From: DATKQI01 sp035532755 | GTDB lineage: Bacteria; Pseudomonadota; Alphaproteobacteria; Acetobacterales; Acetobacteraceae | Direction of reading: 5' to 3' | NCBI GenBank assembly: GCA_035532755.1 | Contig: DATKQI010000324.1 | Location: 1-23,021, forward strand | DNA: 23,021 nt | In this document: one piece after another, positions 1 through 7,469 of the stretch | Numbering within the stretch: position 1 is the first letter of the stretch | Layout: each line of letters starts with the position of its first letter | Program-made: the position numbers and the translations under genes | Notes under the pieces: model-generated | The model's database searches: none | Seen by the model: the letters and a program-made list of their open reading frames with translations, nothing else | What the model was told of the DNA's origin: nothing

Positions 1-2
1 AC

Positions 3-632
3 ACGCCCGGCCTGACCGTGCGTCCGCTCTGGACCATCCAGAGCGACCCGCGTGCGCCGATCGGCACGACCTACGGCACGCCGCGCACCAACGAGACCTT
101 CTTCGACGACGTGCGCATCCCCGCGAGTTCCCTGCTGGGACGCGAGAACGAGGGTTGGCGGGTCGGCGCCATGGGCCTCAATCTCGATCGGGTGGGCGCG
201 GCGCGCTACCTGATCTCGGTCCGCCGCGACGAGGATATCGTCAATTTCGTCAAGTCGCGGGATTTCGACGGCTACAGCCCAGGGCAGGATCCCGCGATCC
301 GCGACAAGATCGCCGAACTATGGATCGAGGCGCAGGTCTGCCGCCTGATGACCATGCGCAGCATGTCGATCGTGGAGCACGGCGGGGATTTCACCTACGA
401 AGGCTCGGCCGAAAAGGTCTGGGCACCCGAACATGGCGTGCGCACGACGGAGGCGATCAGCCAGATGCTCGGCCCCTACGGGCAGCTGCTGAACGGCTCA
501 CCGCACGCGATCGAAAGCGGGGTGTACGCGCACAACCTGATGGGCTCGTTCCAATCCGGCATCAACCACGGCAGCGTGCAGGTGATGCGCGACCAGGTGG
601 CGCGCCGTGGCCTCGAGATGCCGCGCTTGTAA
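3..632 (+). CDS. Acyl-CoA dehydrogenase, C-terminal part (cut by window edge)
   Basis: The reading frame is open from the window edge to TAA at 630-632, so only the last 209 residues are present. It is a flavin-dependent acyl-CoA dehydrogenase, a class of enzyme that introduces an alpha,beta double bond into an acyl-CoA. The fragment covers the end of the beta domain and the C-terminal helical domain. It aligns without gaps to residues 199-407 of the complete gene at 21157-22380, with 15 differences in 209 residues by hand. At the usual place of the catalytic Glu (YEGT in many family members) it has N-H-G-S. It has Asp in an LDR motif, at the position where isovaleryl-CoA dehydrogenase carries its Glu base. 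The next dehydrogenase starts 49 bases downstream, so the two may form a heteromer (inference). Confidence 0.93.
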   Translation, partial: TPGLTVRPLWTIQSDPRAPIGTTYGTPRTNETFFDDVRIPASSLLGRENEGWRVGAMGLNLDRVGAARYLISVRRDEDIVNFVKSRDFDGYSPGQDPAIRDKIAELWIEAQVCRLMTMRSMSIVEHGGDFTYEGSAEKVWAPEHGVRTTEAISQMLGPYGQLLNGSPHAIESGVYAHNLMGSFQSGINHGSVQVMRDQVARRGLEMPRL

Positions 633-681
633 TTCCTCCCCCGGACCCGATTCCGCCGCCGCACGACAAGGAGAGTTGCAG

Positions 682-1857
682 ATGGATACCACGCTGACCG
701 AGGAAGAAACCTTGATCCGCCAGTCCGCCCGGCGGTTCCTGGAAGCCGAGTGCAACCCAAGGCTGGTGCGGGAGATGGAGAAGGATCCGAAGGGTTATCC
801 GCCGGAGCTGTGGCGCAAGGCGGCCGATCTCGGCTGGCAGGGCCTCGCCTTGCCGGAAGCCTATGGCGGCAGCGACATGCCGCTCGTGTATCTCGGCCTG
901 GTGCTGGAGGAGGTGGGCCGCGCGCTGGCACCGCTGCCGCTACACAGTACCGTCGTCGCGGCGCTCGCGCTCGCCGACGCCGGCACCGAGGCGCAGCGCG
1001 CCGCCGTGCTGCCGCGCGTTGCCGCCGGCGAAACCGTGCTGACCTTCGCCTATTACGAACACGACCCGCGCCTGGTTCCCGCAGGCGTGCAGGCGCGTGC
1101 GGTCGCCGACGGCGAGGATTTCGTGCTGAACGGCAGCAAGCGTTTCGTGGACAATTTCGCCGCCGCGGATTTCTGCCTGGTGGCCTGCCGCACCGGTGAC
1201 GCCGGCGCGGGGTCGGAGGGGCTGTCGCTGCTGCTGGTCGATACGCGCAGCGACGGGGTGGCCGACATCCCGCTGATCACTCTGGCGAAGGACCGGCAGA
1301 GCGAGGTCACGTTCCGCAACGTTCGCGTGCCGAAGGCAAACCTGGTGGGCACGCTCCACCAGGCCGGCCCGGCGATCGCGCGCATGCTGGACCGCGCCAC
1401 CGTCCTGCTATGCGCGCAGATGCTCGGCGCGGCGCGCAAGGACATGGAGATGGCGGTTGAGTGGGCCAAATACCGCAAGGCATTCGGTCAGCCGATCGGC
1501 GCCTTCCAGTCGCTGCAGCACATCGCCGCCGACATGCTGATGTGGATCGACGGCGGCAACCTGCTGACCTATGAGGCGCTGTGGACGATGGACCAGGGCC
1601 TGCCCGCCTCCGTCGAGGTCTCCCAGGCCAAGGCGTTCTGTAACGAGAAATGCGAGGCCGTGGTCCGCTACGGCCAGATCATCCACGGCGGCATCGGGTT
1701 CATGCAGGAATTCGACCTGCAATTGTGGTTCCGCCGCGTCACCGCCTGGACCACACGTCTTGGCACCGCCTACGAGCATCGGGCCCGCATTGCCCACGCG
1801 CTGCTCGATGTGCCGGGACGCGTGGTGCTGGGCCAGCCCCTGCCGACCGCGGGCTGA
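682..1857 (+). CDS. Acyl-CoA dehydrogenase family protein (391 aa), lacking the usual catalytic Glu
   Basis: The ATG at 682 is preceded by AAGGAGAG at 668-675. The protein has the normal acyl-CoA dehydrogenase length and layout: an N-terminal helical domain (about 1-115), a beta domain (about 120-225) and a C-terminal helical domain. Family marks include YRKAFGQPIGAFQ (264-276) for flavin/dimer contacts and IHGGIGFMQEF (334-344). The C-terminal block that normally reads YEGT reads RLGT (359-362), so the medium-chain-type Glu base is absent. Asp237 lies in an LDR motif at the alternative (isovaleryl-CoA dehydrogenase-like) base position. It also lacks the TEP.AGSD-like substrate/flavin loop, having FAYYEHDP at about 122-129 instead. 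Directly following another dehydrogenase suggests it is the partner subunit of an alpha2beta2 enzyme (inference from ChsE1-ChsE2-type dehydrogenases). The substrate is unknown. Confidence 0.92.
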   Translation: MDTTLTEEETLIRQSARRFLEAECNPRLVREMEKDPKGYPPELWRKAADLGWQGLALPEAYGGSDMPLVYLGLVLEEVGRALAPLPLHSTVVAALALADAGTEAQRAAVLPRVAAGETVLTFAYYEHDPRLVPAGVQARAVADGEDFVLNGSKRFVDNFAAADFCLVACRTGDAGAGSEGLSLLLVDTRSDGVADIPLITLAKDRQSEVTFRNVRVPKANLVGTLHQAGPAIARMLDRATVLLCAQMLGAARKDMEMAVEWAKYRKAFGQPIGAFQSLQHIAADMLMWIDGGNLLTYEALWTMDQGLPASVEVSQAKAFCNEKCEAVVRYGQIIHGGIGFMQEFDLQLWFRRVTAWTTRLGTAYEHRARIAHALLDVPGRVVLGQPLPTAG

Positions 1858-1904
1858 CCGTGGCGCAACCCAACCCCATCCGGAACGAACAGGAGAACCG
1901 ACCC

Positions 1905-2105
1905 ATGGCCCACTGCCCCGTCTGCGGCGCCGCCGTCGATGAAGCCGCGGCGCGCGCGTCCACCGGCCTGACCGCGCATGGCGCGTCGGAGACCGATCCC
2001 ACCAAGGGAACGCGGCAGTTCCACGACGGGAAATGGTATTATTTCGACAGCCTGGAATGCCGCAGCAAGTTCCTGGCGCATCCGGAAACCTACGCCAAGG
2101 GATGA
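1905..2105 (+). CDS. Small YHS-domain-like metal-binding protein (66 aa)
   Basis: ATG at 1905 follows AGGAGA about nine bases upstream, and the stop is TGA at 2103-2105. The 66-residue protein opens with MAHCPVCG (Cys4, Cys7) and closes with WYYFDSLECRSKFLAHPETYA (split by Cys52). This is the pattern of YHS domains, which carry a CPVCG-like start, YYF followed by a short linker and Cys, then F..(H/N)PE.Y. Such domains are small metal-binding modules often attached to copper ATPases or monooxygenases, or standing alone. Here it is the last gene of the rightward dehydrogenase group, 47 bases after the second dehydrogenase. Its job there is unknown; a metal chaperone or stabilising partner would be guesses. 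Confidence 0.75.
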   Translation: MAHCPVCGAAVDEAAARASTGLTAHGASETDPTKGTRQFHDGKWYYFDSLECRSKFLAHPETYAKG

Positions 2106-2147
2106 CCGCGCGCACCTTGCGACGCCGGGCGTGCTTGCGACGCGCGG
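2106..2147. terminator. Possible bidirectional terminator / repeat in convergent gap
   Basis: The 44 bases between the convergent genes ending at 2105 (+) and 2150 (-) hold a 7-base inverted repeat, CCGCGCG (2106-2112) and CGCGCGG (2141-2147). They also hold a 10-base direct repeat, CTTGCGACGC, at 2116-2125 and 2134-2143. There is no clear T-tract. A stem-loop ending both transcripts is plausible but not established. Confidence 0.3.
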
Positions 2148-2149
2148 TT

Positions 2150-3559
2150 TCAGGCACTTTCCCCCCGGGCGAGCGCGGCGAGCAGTTCGCCGCAGTCGCG
2201 CAGGGTCTCCAGCGTCATCGTCAGTTCCACGATGCGCGCGGCGTGCGCCGGCGTCAGGCGTCTGGCTGCGAGCTTGTGGAATTTGGCGATTACGTCCTCG
2301 GTGTCGGCAAAGCTGTCCTCGCTGCCGCGCGGCGCCTCCAGCGCCTGCCGCAGGCCGGTGCCGTCGCGCAACGTCACCACCACCCGCACCGCGTGGCGGG
2401 CGGTGCGGCCGCGCGCGGTGATGGCCGGGTCCTCGCGTACCGCGACGCGCGCGGCCAGCGCCATGCGTGCCGGGTCGGCCACCGCCGCCTCGGTGAACCG
2501 ATCGACGAAGGCATCGCCTTCCAGCAGCAGCGTGGCGACGCAATAGGGCAGGTTGAGCTGCGCCGCGGTCAGCCCGTCGGGGCGGTACGGCCAGCCCACG
2601 TGATCGACCGTCACCTGCGAGCCGTAGACGGTGATCGCGCGCACATCGGCGGCACCGAACCGGTGGCGCGCCTGTAGCATCCGGATCGCGTCCAGCGTGG
2701 TGTGGTTCGAGCCGACGCAGGCGTAGAATTTCAGCGCGATCCGCAACGTTTCCCAGCGCGTGCCGAGCCCCTCGGTCAGTTGCGCGAGGTCGAACCGGTC
2801 CGTCGAGCGGGAGAAGGTGGTGCAGAACCCGCCAAAGGGTGCCTCGAACACGCCCCCGATGCCGGTGAAGCCGCGCGCGGCCAGCAGCGCCGACAGGACC
2901 CCGCTGCGCGCGGCGTGGCCGGCGTGCATGCGCTTGACCATTGCGCCGTATTGCGCCGCCATCAGCCCCGAGGACTGCGTCGCCGCCATGCCGATCGCAT
3001 GCGCCGTGCGCGCGGGATCGAGACCGAGCGCCTGTGCCGCGCCGGCGACGGCGGAAAAGACGCCGACCGTGGCACCGGAGTGCCAGCCCTGGCCGATATG
3101 TTCCGGTCCCATGCACAGCCCGACGCGCGGCCCGGTCTCGTACCCGGCGATCGCGGCGGTCAGCAGGTCGCGCCCGCTCAGGCCCGGGTGGGTCTCGGCG
3201 ATCGCGGAAATCGCCGGGAGGGTCACTGCGCCGACATGCAGCACGCCGACGCGGTGCACGTCGTCGAGTTCGAACCCCTGCACCAGCGTGCCGTTGACCA
3301 GCGCGGCATGCGGTGCGGACAGACGCTCCCCGGTGCCCCAGACCGCGCAGCCCGGGGTGGTATTATCGATCGCCCCCAGCGTCTCGCGCAGCAACCCGCT
3401 CCAGGGCAGGTCGGTGGCGAACAATGCGCAGCCAAAGGAATCGAGCATCAGCAGCTTGATCCGCTCGATCGCCGCGGTCGGGATGTCGTCGAAGCGCAGG
3501 CCGGCGATCCAGCCGGCCAGACCATCGGTCGGCCCGCCGCCGGGGGCGGGGTCGTGCAC
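2150..3559 (-). CDS. MmgE/PrpD family protein (469 aa), third gene of the leftward trio
   Basis: This is an MmgE/PrpD-family protein; the family includes 2-methylcitrate dehydratase PrpD, cis-aconitate decarboxylase and iminodisuccinate epimerase. The start is taken as GTG at 3559, two bases past the TGA (3563-3561) of the preceding gene; codons further upstream lie inside that gene in another frame and do not read like this family. Family landmarks are VNGTLVQGFELDD (88-100), His108, GQGWH (156-160), GAMVKRMHAGH (205-215, Lys209), ALKFYACVGSNH (275-286, Lys277 and His286). The first acidic position of the usual D-(F/Y)-D-D is Glu here (ELDD). No signal peptide or membrane segment is visible. 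It is the last gene of a three-gene operon; the substrate cannot be told from sequence. Confidence 0.92.
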   Translation of the reverse strand: MHDPAPGGGPTDGLAGWIAGLRFDDIPTAAIERIKLLMLDSFGCALFATDLPWSGLLRETLGAIDNTTPGCAVWGTGERLSAPHAALVNGTLVQGFELDDVHRVGVLHVGAVTLPAISAIAETHPGLSGRDLLTAAIAGYETGPRVGLCMGPEHIGQGWHSGATVGVFSAVAGAAQALGLDPARTAHAIGMAATQSSGLMAAQYGAMVKRMHAGHAARSGVLSALLAARGFTGIGGVFEAPFGGFCTTFSRSTDRFDLAQLTEGLGTRWETLRIALKFYACVGSNHTTLDAIRMLQARHRFGAADVRAITVYGSQVTVDHVGWPYRPDGLTAAQLNLPYCVATLLLEGDAFVDRFTEAAVADPARMALAARVAVREDPAITARGRTARHAVRVVVTLRDGTGLRQALEAPRGSEDSFADTEDVIAKFHKLAARRLTPAHAARIVELTMTLETLRDCGELLAALARGESA

Positions 3560-3560
3560 C

Positions 3561-4928
3561 TCAGGCCACCCCGGACGCCAGCGCGGCACGCAAGGTGGCG
3601 ACGTCGTCCAGCTTCTCCAGCCAGGTGAGTTGGCCGAGAGTCTGATCGACCGCACCGGGGCGCAAGCTGCGCGCGGCGCAGTCGCGGAACTTGGCTTCCA
3701 GCGCCGCGGCTCCCACCACATGCTCGCCGCTGCGGCCGAGCGGATTGTCCACCCGCTGTGTCAGCATGCGCCCGTCCTTGGTCAGCACGCGGAGTTCCGC
3801 GCCGAAGGTCTGGCTGTCCGCCACCGTGAGGCCGGGATAGGGGGTGGCCTGGACCCGCTGCATGAGCCGGCGGATATCGGGTTCGTCGTAGGCGCCGGCC
3901 TCGAAATGTGACAGCACCACGCGGCCTTCCGCCAGCGCGCGGGCGACGCAGTATTGCACGCTGAACTTGGCATCGAGCGGGCTGCGCGGATCGGCCCGGT
4001 CGGTATGCGCGAGCCGGCGCGCGTGGGTCAGCGAGGTCACGTGCTCCACCGCGGCCGCATCCAGCCCGTGCGCCGCGCGCAGTTCCAGCATCGCGTCGAT
4101 CGCCGGATGGGTGCTGCCGCAGCACGGATATTGCTTGATGGAAAGAACGTTGCCGACGATCTCGAACGGCGCCCCCCAGTCGCGCAGCACCGCCGCGGGG
4201 TCGAAGTTGCCGGCGCCGTTGAACACCATGAAGAAACCGTGCGGATGCTCGAACACGCCGTGGTTCGCGCCGAAGCCCTCGGCCGCCAACAGCGCCGCGA
4301 TCAGCCCGTTGCGCGCGGTGTGGCCGACATGCAGCGGCTTCGTCATGGTGCCGAAATTGGCCTTGAGGCCGGAGGAGAAGGACGCGGCGATGGCAAGCGC
4401 GGTGGCCGTCTGCGCCGTCGACAGCCGCAGCAGATGCGCGCAGGCCGCGGCGACGCCGAAGCTGCCGAGCGTCGCGGTCGGGTGCCAGCCCTTGTCGTAA
4501 TGGTGGAAATGCACCGCGCGGGCGATGCGCGTCTCGGTCTCAAATCCGGCCACATAGGCGGCGATCAGATCGCGCCCACTGACCGCGCGCCCCTCGGCGA
4601 GTGCGAACAGCGCCGGCACCAGCGGCGCGGAGGGATGGCCGCCGAAGGCGTCCATGCAATCGTCGAAATCCAGCGCGTGCGCGGCGGTGCCGTTGATGAA
4701 CGCCGCATCCGCCGGGGCCGCGCCCTCGCGCGTGCCGAACACCAGCGCCTTGCCGCTGCCCGTGCCGGCCACCTTGGCCGCGATGCGCGCGCACGGCTCG
4801 ACCGCGCCGGCCAGGGTCACGCCCACGGTGTCGAGGATGCCGACCTTGGCGGTCGCAACGACCTGATCCGGCAGGTCGGCGAAGCGGACCGCCAGGATGC
4901 GGTCGGCGAGGTCGTCTGTCAGGCTCAT
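3561..4928 (-). CDS. MmgE/PrpD family protein (455 aa), second gene of the trio
   Basis: ATG at 4928 overlaps the TGA of the upstream gene (ATGA, 4928-4925), which indicates translational coupling; a GGAGA lies about eight bases upstream. The protein has the most canonical landmarks of the trio: NGTAAHALDFDD (79-90), GGHPSAP (96-102, His98), KGWHP (146-150, His149), NFGTMTKPLHVGH (191-203, Lys197), SIKQYPCCGSTH (263-274, Lys265 and His274). These match positions described as active-site Asp, His and Lys in cis-aconitate decarboxylase, by memory of the family. Likely reactions are dehydration/hydration, decarboxylation or epimerisation of a polycarboxylate. The exact activity is unknown. Confidence 0.93.
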   Translation of the reverse strand: MSLTDDLADRILAVRFADLPDQVVATAKVGILDTVGVTLAGAVEPCARIAAKVAGTGSGKALVFGTREGAAPADAAFINGTAAHALDFDDCMDAFGGHPSAPLVPALFALAEGRAVSGRDLIAAYVAGFETETRIARAVHFHHYDKGWHPTATLGSFGVAAACAHLLRLSTAQTATALAIAASFSSGLKANFGTMTKPLHVGHTARNGLIAALLAAEGFGANHGVFEHPHGFFMVFNGAGNFDPAAVLRDWGAPFEIVGNVLSIKQYPCCGSTHPAIDAMLELRAAHGLDAAAVEHVTSLTHARRLAHTDRADPRSPLDAKFSVQYCVARALAEGRVVLSHFEAGAYDEPDIRRLMQRVQATPYPGLTVADSQTFGAELRVLTKDGRMLTQRVDNPLGRSGEHVVGAAALEAKFRDCAARSLRPGAVDQTLGQLTWLEKLDDVATLRAALASGVA

Positions 4929-6295
4929 GGGCGCGTCTCCGTGAACAGGCCGGCACCGGCGATCAGCGCGCGCACGCCGGCGGGATCGAGGGTTTCGATC
5001 GCGGCGGCCTGATCGAGCAGGAGCGCGGCGGCGTCGGCGGGCATTTTCGTCGCCAGGCAGTCTTCCAGCTTGGCGCGGTGATCGGCCGGTGGCACCGGGG
5101 CGGCGGACCAGTGCCCGCGCGGACCGTCGCAGCACGTGCTGACGCGCGTGCCGTCGTCGAGCACGATGTCCAGCCGGACATGCATCCTCTCGAAGCGGGC
5201 CGGGATTTCCGGATCGGTGACCAGCGCGATCTTCCCCAGCAGCGCGCGGATATCGGCGGCACGGGCGCGCGCATCGGTGAAGCTGCGGATCGTCACGGCG
5301 CCGTCCAGCAGTGCAGCCGCCACCGTGTATTGCAGCGAGAACTTGCCGGCGAGTCCCGTCTCCGGCATCGGACGGTTTACATAGGGCATGTCGGGCGCGG
5401 TGAGCGTGATGGCGCGGATGCGCGCCGGAGCACCGATCCGCCGACGCAGTTCCAGCGCGGCGGTGATGCCGAAATGGGTGCCATACTGGCTCGGGAACAT
5501 CTTCAGCGCGTAGCCGGGAACGACGATGCGATAGGGCGGGCCGATACGTTCCAGCTGCTCGCCGCGGAAGCCGTCATGACTGAATGCCACCCCGAAGCCG
5601 CGCGGCGATTCCAGGATCGTCGGCTCGGCGGTGAAGCCGCGCGCGGCGAGCAGCGCGGCATCCAGCCCGGCGGCGCAGGCGTTGCCGCAATGGGTCGATT
5701 TCGTCATGGTTCCGGCATTGGCAAGCAAGCTGCCGGCGCGCGAGGCGGCTATGCCGATCGCATGCGCCATCTTCTCCGGATCGAGGCGCAGCAGATGTCC
5801 CGCGGCCACCGCCGCGCCGAGCGGCCCCACTACGCCCGGGGGATGGAACGCATGGTTGCGCGCCTCATAGACACCGGAGGCTTCGCGCAGCCAGCCCTGA
5901 ATCTCGATCCCCTTCACCAGCGCGGTGAGCACGTCCTTGCCGCTGACCTCGTCCCGCTCGGCCAACGCGAGAATTGCGGGCAGCGTTGTCGAAAGAGCAT
6001 GGGTCGCGGGTGACCACATCGGTTCGTAATCAAGCACGTGCATTGCCGCGCCATTGAGCTGTGCGGCGGCCACAGGGCCGAGGCGGAATCCCTGGCCAAG
6101 TGCGGTGCAGACCGGCGCCGATCCCTGTTCGCGTGCGTGCGCGGTGAGAATCCCGATCGCCGGTTCAGTGGTGCCGGCGATGGCGATCGCAAGCCCGTCG
6201 GCCACCAGCCGGCGCGCCGCGGCGCGCGTCTCCTCGGTCAACCGATCGTCGCTGATGCCATCGAGCAGGCGACAGACCGACTCTGTCAGTCCCAT
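4925..6295 (-). CDS. MmgE/PrpD family protein (456 aa) with altered acidic motif, first gene of the trio
   Basis: ATG at 6295 is preceded on the minus strand by ACAAGGAATGG, an SD about ten bases away. An in-frame ATG further upstream would add residues that do not resemble the family. Landmarks are LNGAAMHVLDYEP (80-92), ATHALS (97-102, His99), AFHPPG (149-154, His151), AGTMTKSTHCG (194-204, Lys199), ALKMFPSQYGTH (263-274, Lys265 and His274). The usual D-(F/Y)-D-D segment reads D-Y-E-P, keeping the first Asp but losing the second acidic pair. This may change the chemistry or substrate. It is the promoter-proximal gene of the trio and overlaps the next gene by four bases. Confidence 0.92.
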   Translation of the reverse strand: MGLTESVCRLLDGISDDRLTEETRAAARRLVADGLAIAIAGTTEPAIGILTAHAREQGSAPVCTALGQGFRLGPVAAAQLNGAAMHVLDYEPMWSPATHALSTTLPAILALAERDEVSGKDVLTALVKGIEIQGWLREASGVYEARNHAFHPPGVVGPLGAAVAAGHLLRLDPEKMAHAIGIAASRAGSLLANAGTMTKSTHCGNACAAGLDAALLAARGFTAEPTILESPRGFGVAFSHDGFRGEQLERIGPPYRIVVPGYALKMFPSQYGTHFGITAALELRRRIGAPARIRAITLTAPDMPYVNRPMPETGLAGKFSLQYTVAAALLDGAVTIRSFTDARARAADIRALLGKIALVTDPEIPARFERMHVRLDIVLDDGTRVSTCCDGPRGHWSAAPVPPADHRAKLEDCLATKMPADAAALLLDQAAAIETLDPAGVRALIAGAGLFTETRP

Positions 6296-6376
6296 GCGGC
6301 CATTCCTTGTCCCCGCCCCCCGCATTTGCATCTCGCCGGGGACACGCCATGGCGTTGGCGTTGTTTCCATTTCATA

Positions 6377-6405
6377 CAAATAGCGCCGGCGCCGGGGAGG
6401 GTCAA
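6377..6405 (-). promoter_or_regulatory. Candidate sigma70-type promoter for the MmgE/PrpD trio
   Basis: On the minus strand TTGACC (6405-6400) is followed after exactly 17 bases by TATTTG (6382-6377), about 80 bases upstream of the ATG at 6295. The -35 box matches five of six consensus bases and the -10 box three of six. The location suits a promoter for the 6295-2150 operon, but no start-site evidence exists. Confidence 0.4.
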
Positions 6406-6578
6406 ATTCCGCGCCGTGGAGCAGCAACGACAGCGATCCAGGTCCTGACCGGCGCCGTCAATCCGATGAACGCGAGCGAACCGGCTGTGCCGTTCGCGCG
6501 CCGGTAAATCGACTGCAACAAGGCTACGGCGCTGTTCGGAAACCTTGAATGTTGCTTGCACGATCCACCGACCGGAGG

Positions 6579-6594
6579 TTCGTTCCATAACGAA
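6579..6594. promoter_or_regulatory. Perfect inverted repeat, possible operator
   Basis: TTCGTT-CCAT-AACGAA is a perfect 6+6 inverted repeat with a 4-base centre, in the A+T-richer part of the long gap upstream of the MmgE/PrpD trio. The form resembles sites for dimeric repressors. No regulator gene lies in the window, and one isolated repeat could be chance. Confidence 0.25.
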
Positions 6595-6970
6595 GGGTTC
6601 TTCGTAGCGCATGGCCCGGCGGGGGCGGCGCCGCGCCGGGTTTGCCGCGGTCGGCGCTGCCAACAACGTGAACCGCGGCGATCCTGGCATCCATCGCGCA
6701 TTGCGATGCGCTCGGCATCTCCCATACCGGGAGCAGGCGCCGATGCCGACCAATCCCGTGGCGGGGCCGGTCACACCCGGCATCGCGATCCTGCGCGCGG
6801 AGACGGCCTGGCAGGTGCCGGTGCACAAGACCGGCCCCGAGACCCGCCGCGTACCGCCGAAGACGAAGGCGCAACGCGCGCCGAACTCGCCGCAGCCTCC
6901 GCCGCCTTCGGCACCGCCCTGCACCCGGCCGAGGGCCGGGTGACGCTGGTGCCCGGCAATTCCGCACGGA

Positions 6971-7456
6971 TCACGTCGTGGGCCCGAGACACTCCGGATC
7001 GAACGGGTAGGGCACGGCGGGGCCGCCGCGGCGTGGCAGCACCACGGTCGCGCTGCCCGGCGTGCCGTCGGTGCCGTGCTGGTTCCGCAGACCAATTTCC
7101 AGGTTGGCGATGCCATAGGCGCCGCGCGGCTGCACGCTGGTCACCCTGCCCCACGCGGTCAGGGTCTCGCCCGGCACGTTCATGCCGCGGAACTGGAAGC
7201 GGATGCGCCACAGCCAACCGCTCTCTCCCACCCAATCCGTCACCAGCTGGATCAGCACGTGCTGCTTCCAGGAGCCGTTGACGACCACATCGGGCAGCTT
7301 GTCGTGCCCGGTGGCGTATTTCCAGTCGTAATGGATACGGTGCCAATTCTCCGTCGCCGCGATCCAGCGCATGATATGCGCGGTGCTGATCGGACCCTTG
7401 ACGAGCGGCGGAAGTTCCTGGCCGACCAGGACGTCCTCGAAGCAGATGGCGCTCAT
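6971..7456 (-). CDS. MaoC/HTD2-like hydratase subunit, C-type half (161 aa)
   Basis: ATG at 7456 is preceded by GGAGG seven bases away; that SD lies just after the stop of the upstream partner (7470), so the pair is co-translated. The single hotdog domain carries ENWHRIHYD (36-44). This matches the N-x-HRIHYD signature of HTD2-type and mesaconyl/itaconyl-type hydratases more than the D-x-NP-x-H of classical MaoC R-hydratases. It is a close relative of the protein at 14278-14781, sharing the same motif, GSWKQ after it, and an ending of VLP-x-RGG-x-A-x-PYPF. The likely role is hydration of an enoyl-CoA as one half of a heterodimer with 7470-8000. The substrate is unknown. Confidence 0.87.
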   Translation of the reverse strand: MSAICFEDVLVGQELPPLVKGPISTAHIMRWIAATENWHRIHYDWKYATGHDKLPDVVVNGSWKQHVLIQLVTDWVGESGWLWRIRFQFRGMNVPGETLTAWGRVTSVQPRGAYGIANLEIGLRNQHGTDGTPGSATVVLPRRGGPAVPYPFDPECLGPTT

Positions 7457-7469
7457 GGCAGGGCCTCCG

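Larger units (their letters stand above)
6296..6970. other. 675-base region with no convincing gene
   Basis: Several open frames cross this stretch on both strands, but none has a good start with an SD, gives a recognisable family, or shows the codon use of the neighbours. The translations are rich in Arg, Pro and Ala, as expected for chance frames in G+C-rich DNA. The part from about 6480 to 6610 is visibly more A+T-rich than its surroundings. The region contains a candidate promoter (6377-6405) and a perfect short inverted repeat (6579-6594). It may be a regulatory region or the remains of a decayed gene. I cannot identify such a gene. Confidence 0.6.

Noticed and set aside
3954..5012. Very long rightward frame (352 codons) opposite the MmgE/PrpD genes
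   Set aside because: It is the antisense shadow of two well-conserved MmgE/PrpD genes, typical in G+C-rich coding DNA, with an Arg/Gly/Ala-rich translation.
6611..6943. Rightward 110-codon frame with a stretch that looks faintly protein-like (about 6742-6850)
   Set aside because: There is no SD at its start, the C-terminal part is Pro/Arg-rich, and no known family is recognisable. A gene remnant cannot be excluded but is not supported.
6556..7281. Long rightward open frame across the gap and into the hydratase gene
   Set aside because: The translation is Arg/Ala/Gly-rich and lacks family features, and its second half lies antisense to a well-supported hydratase gene.
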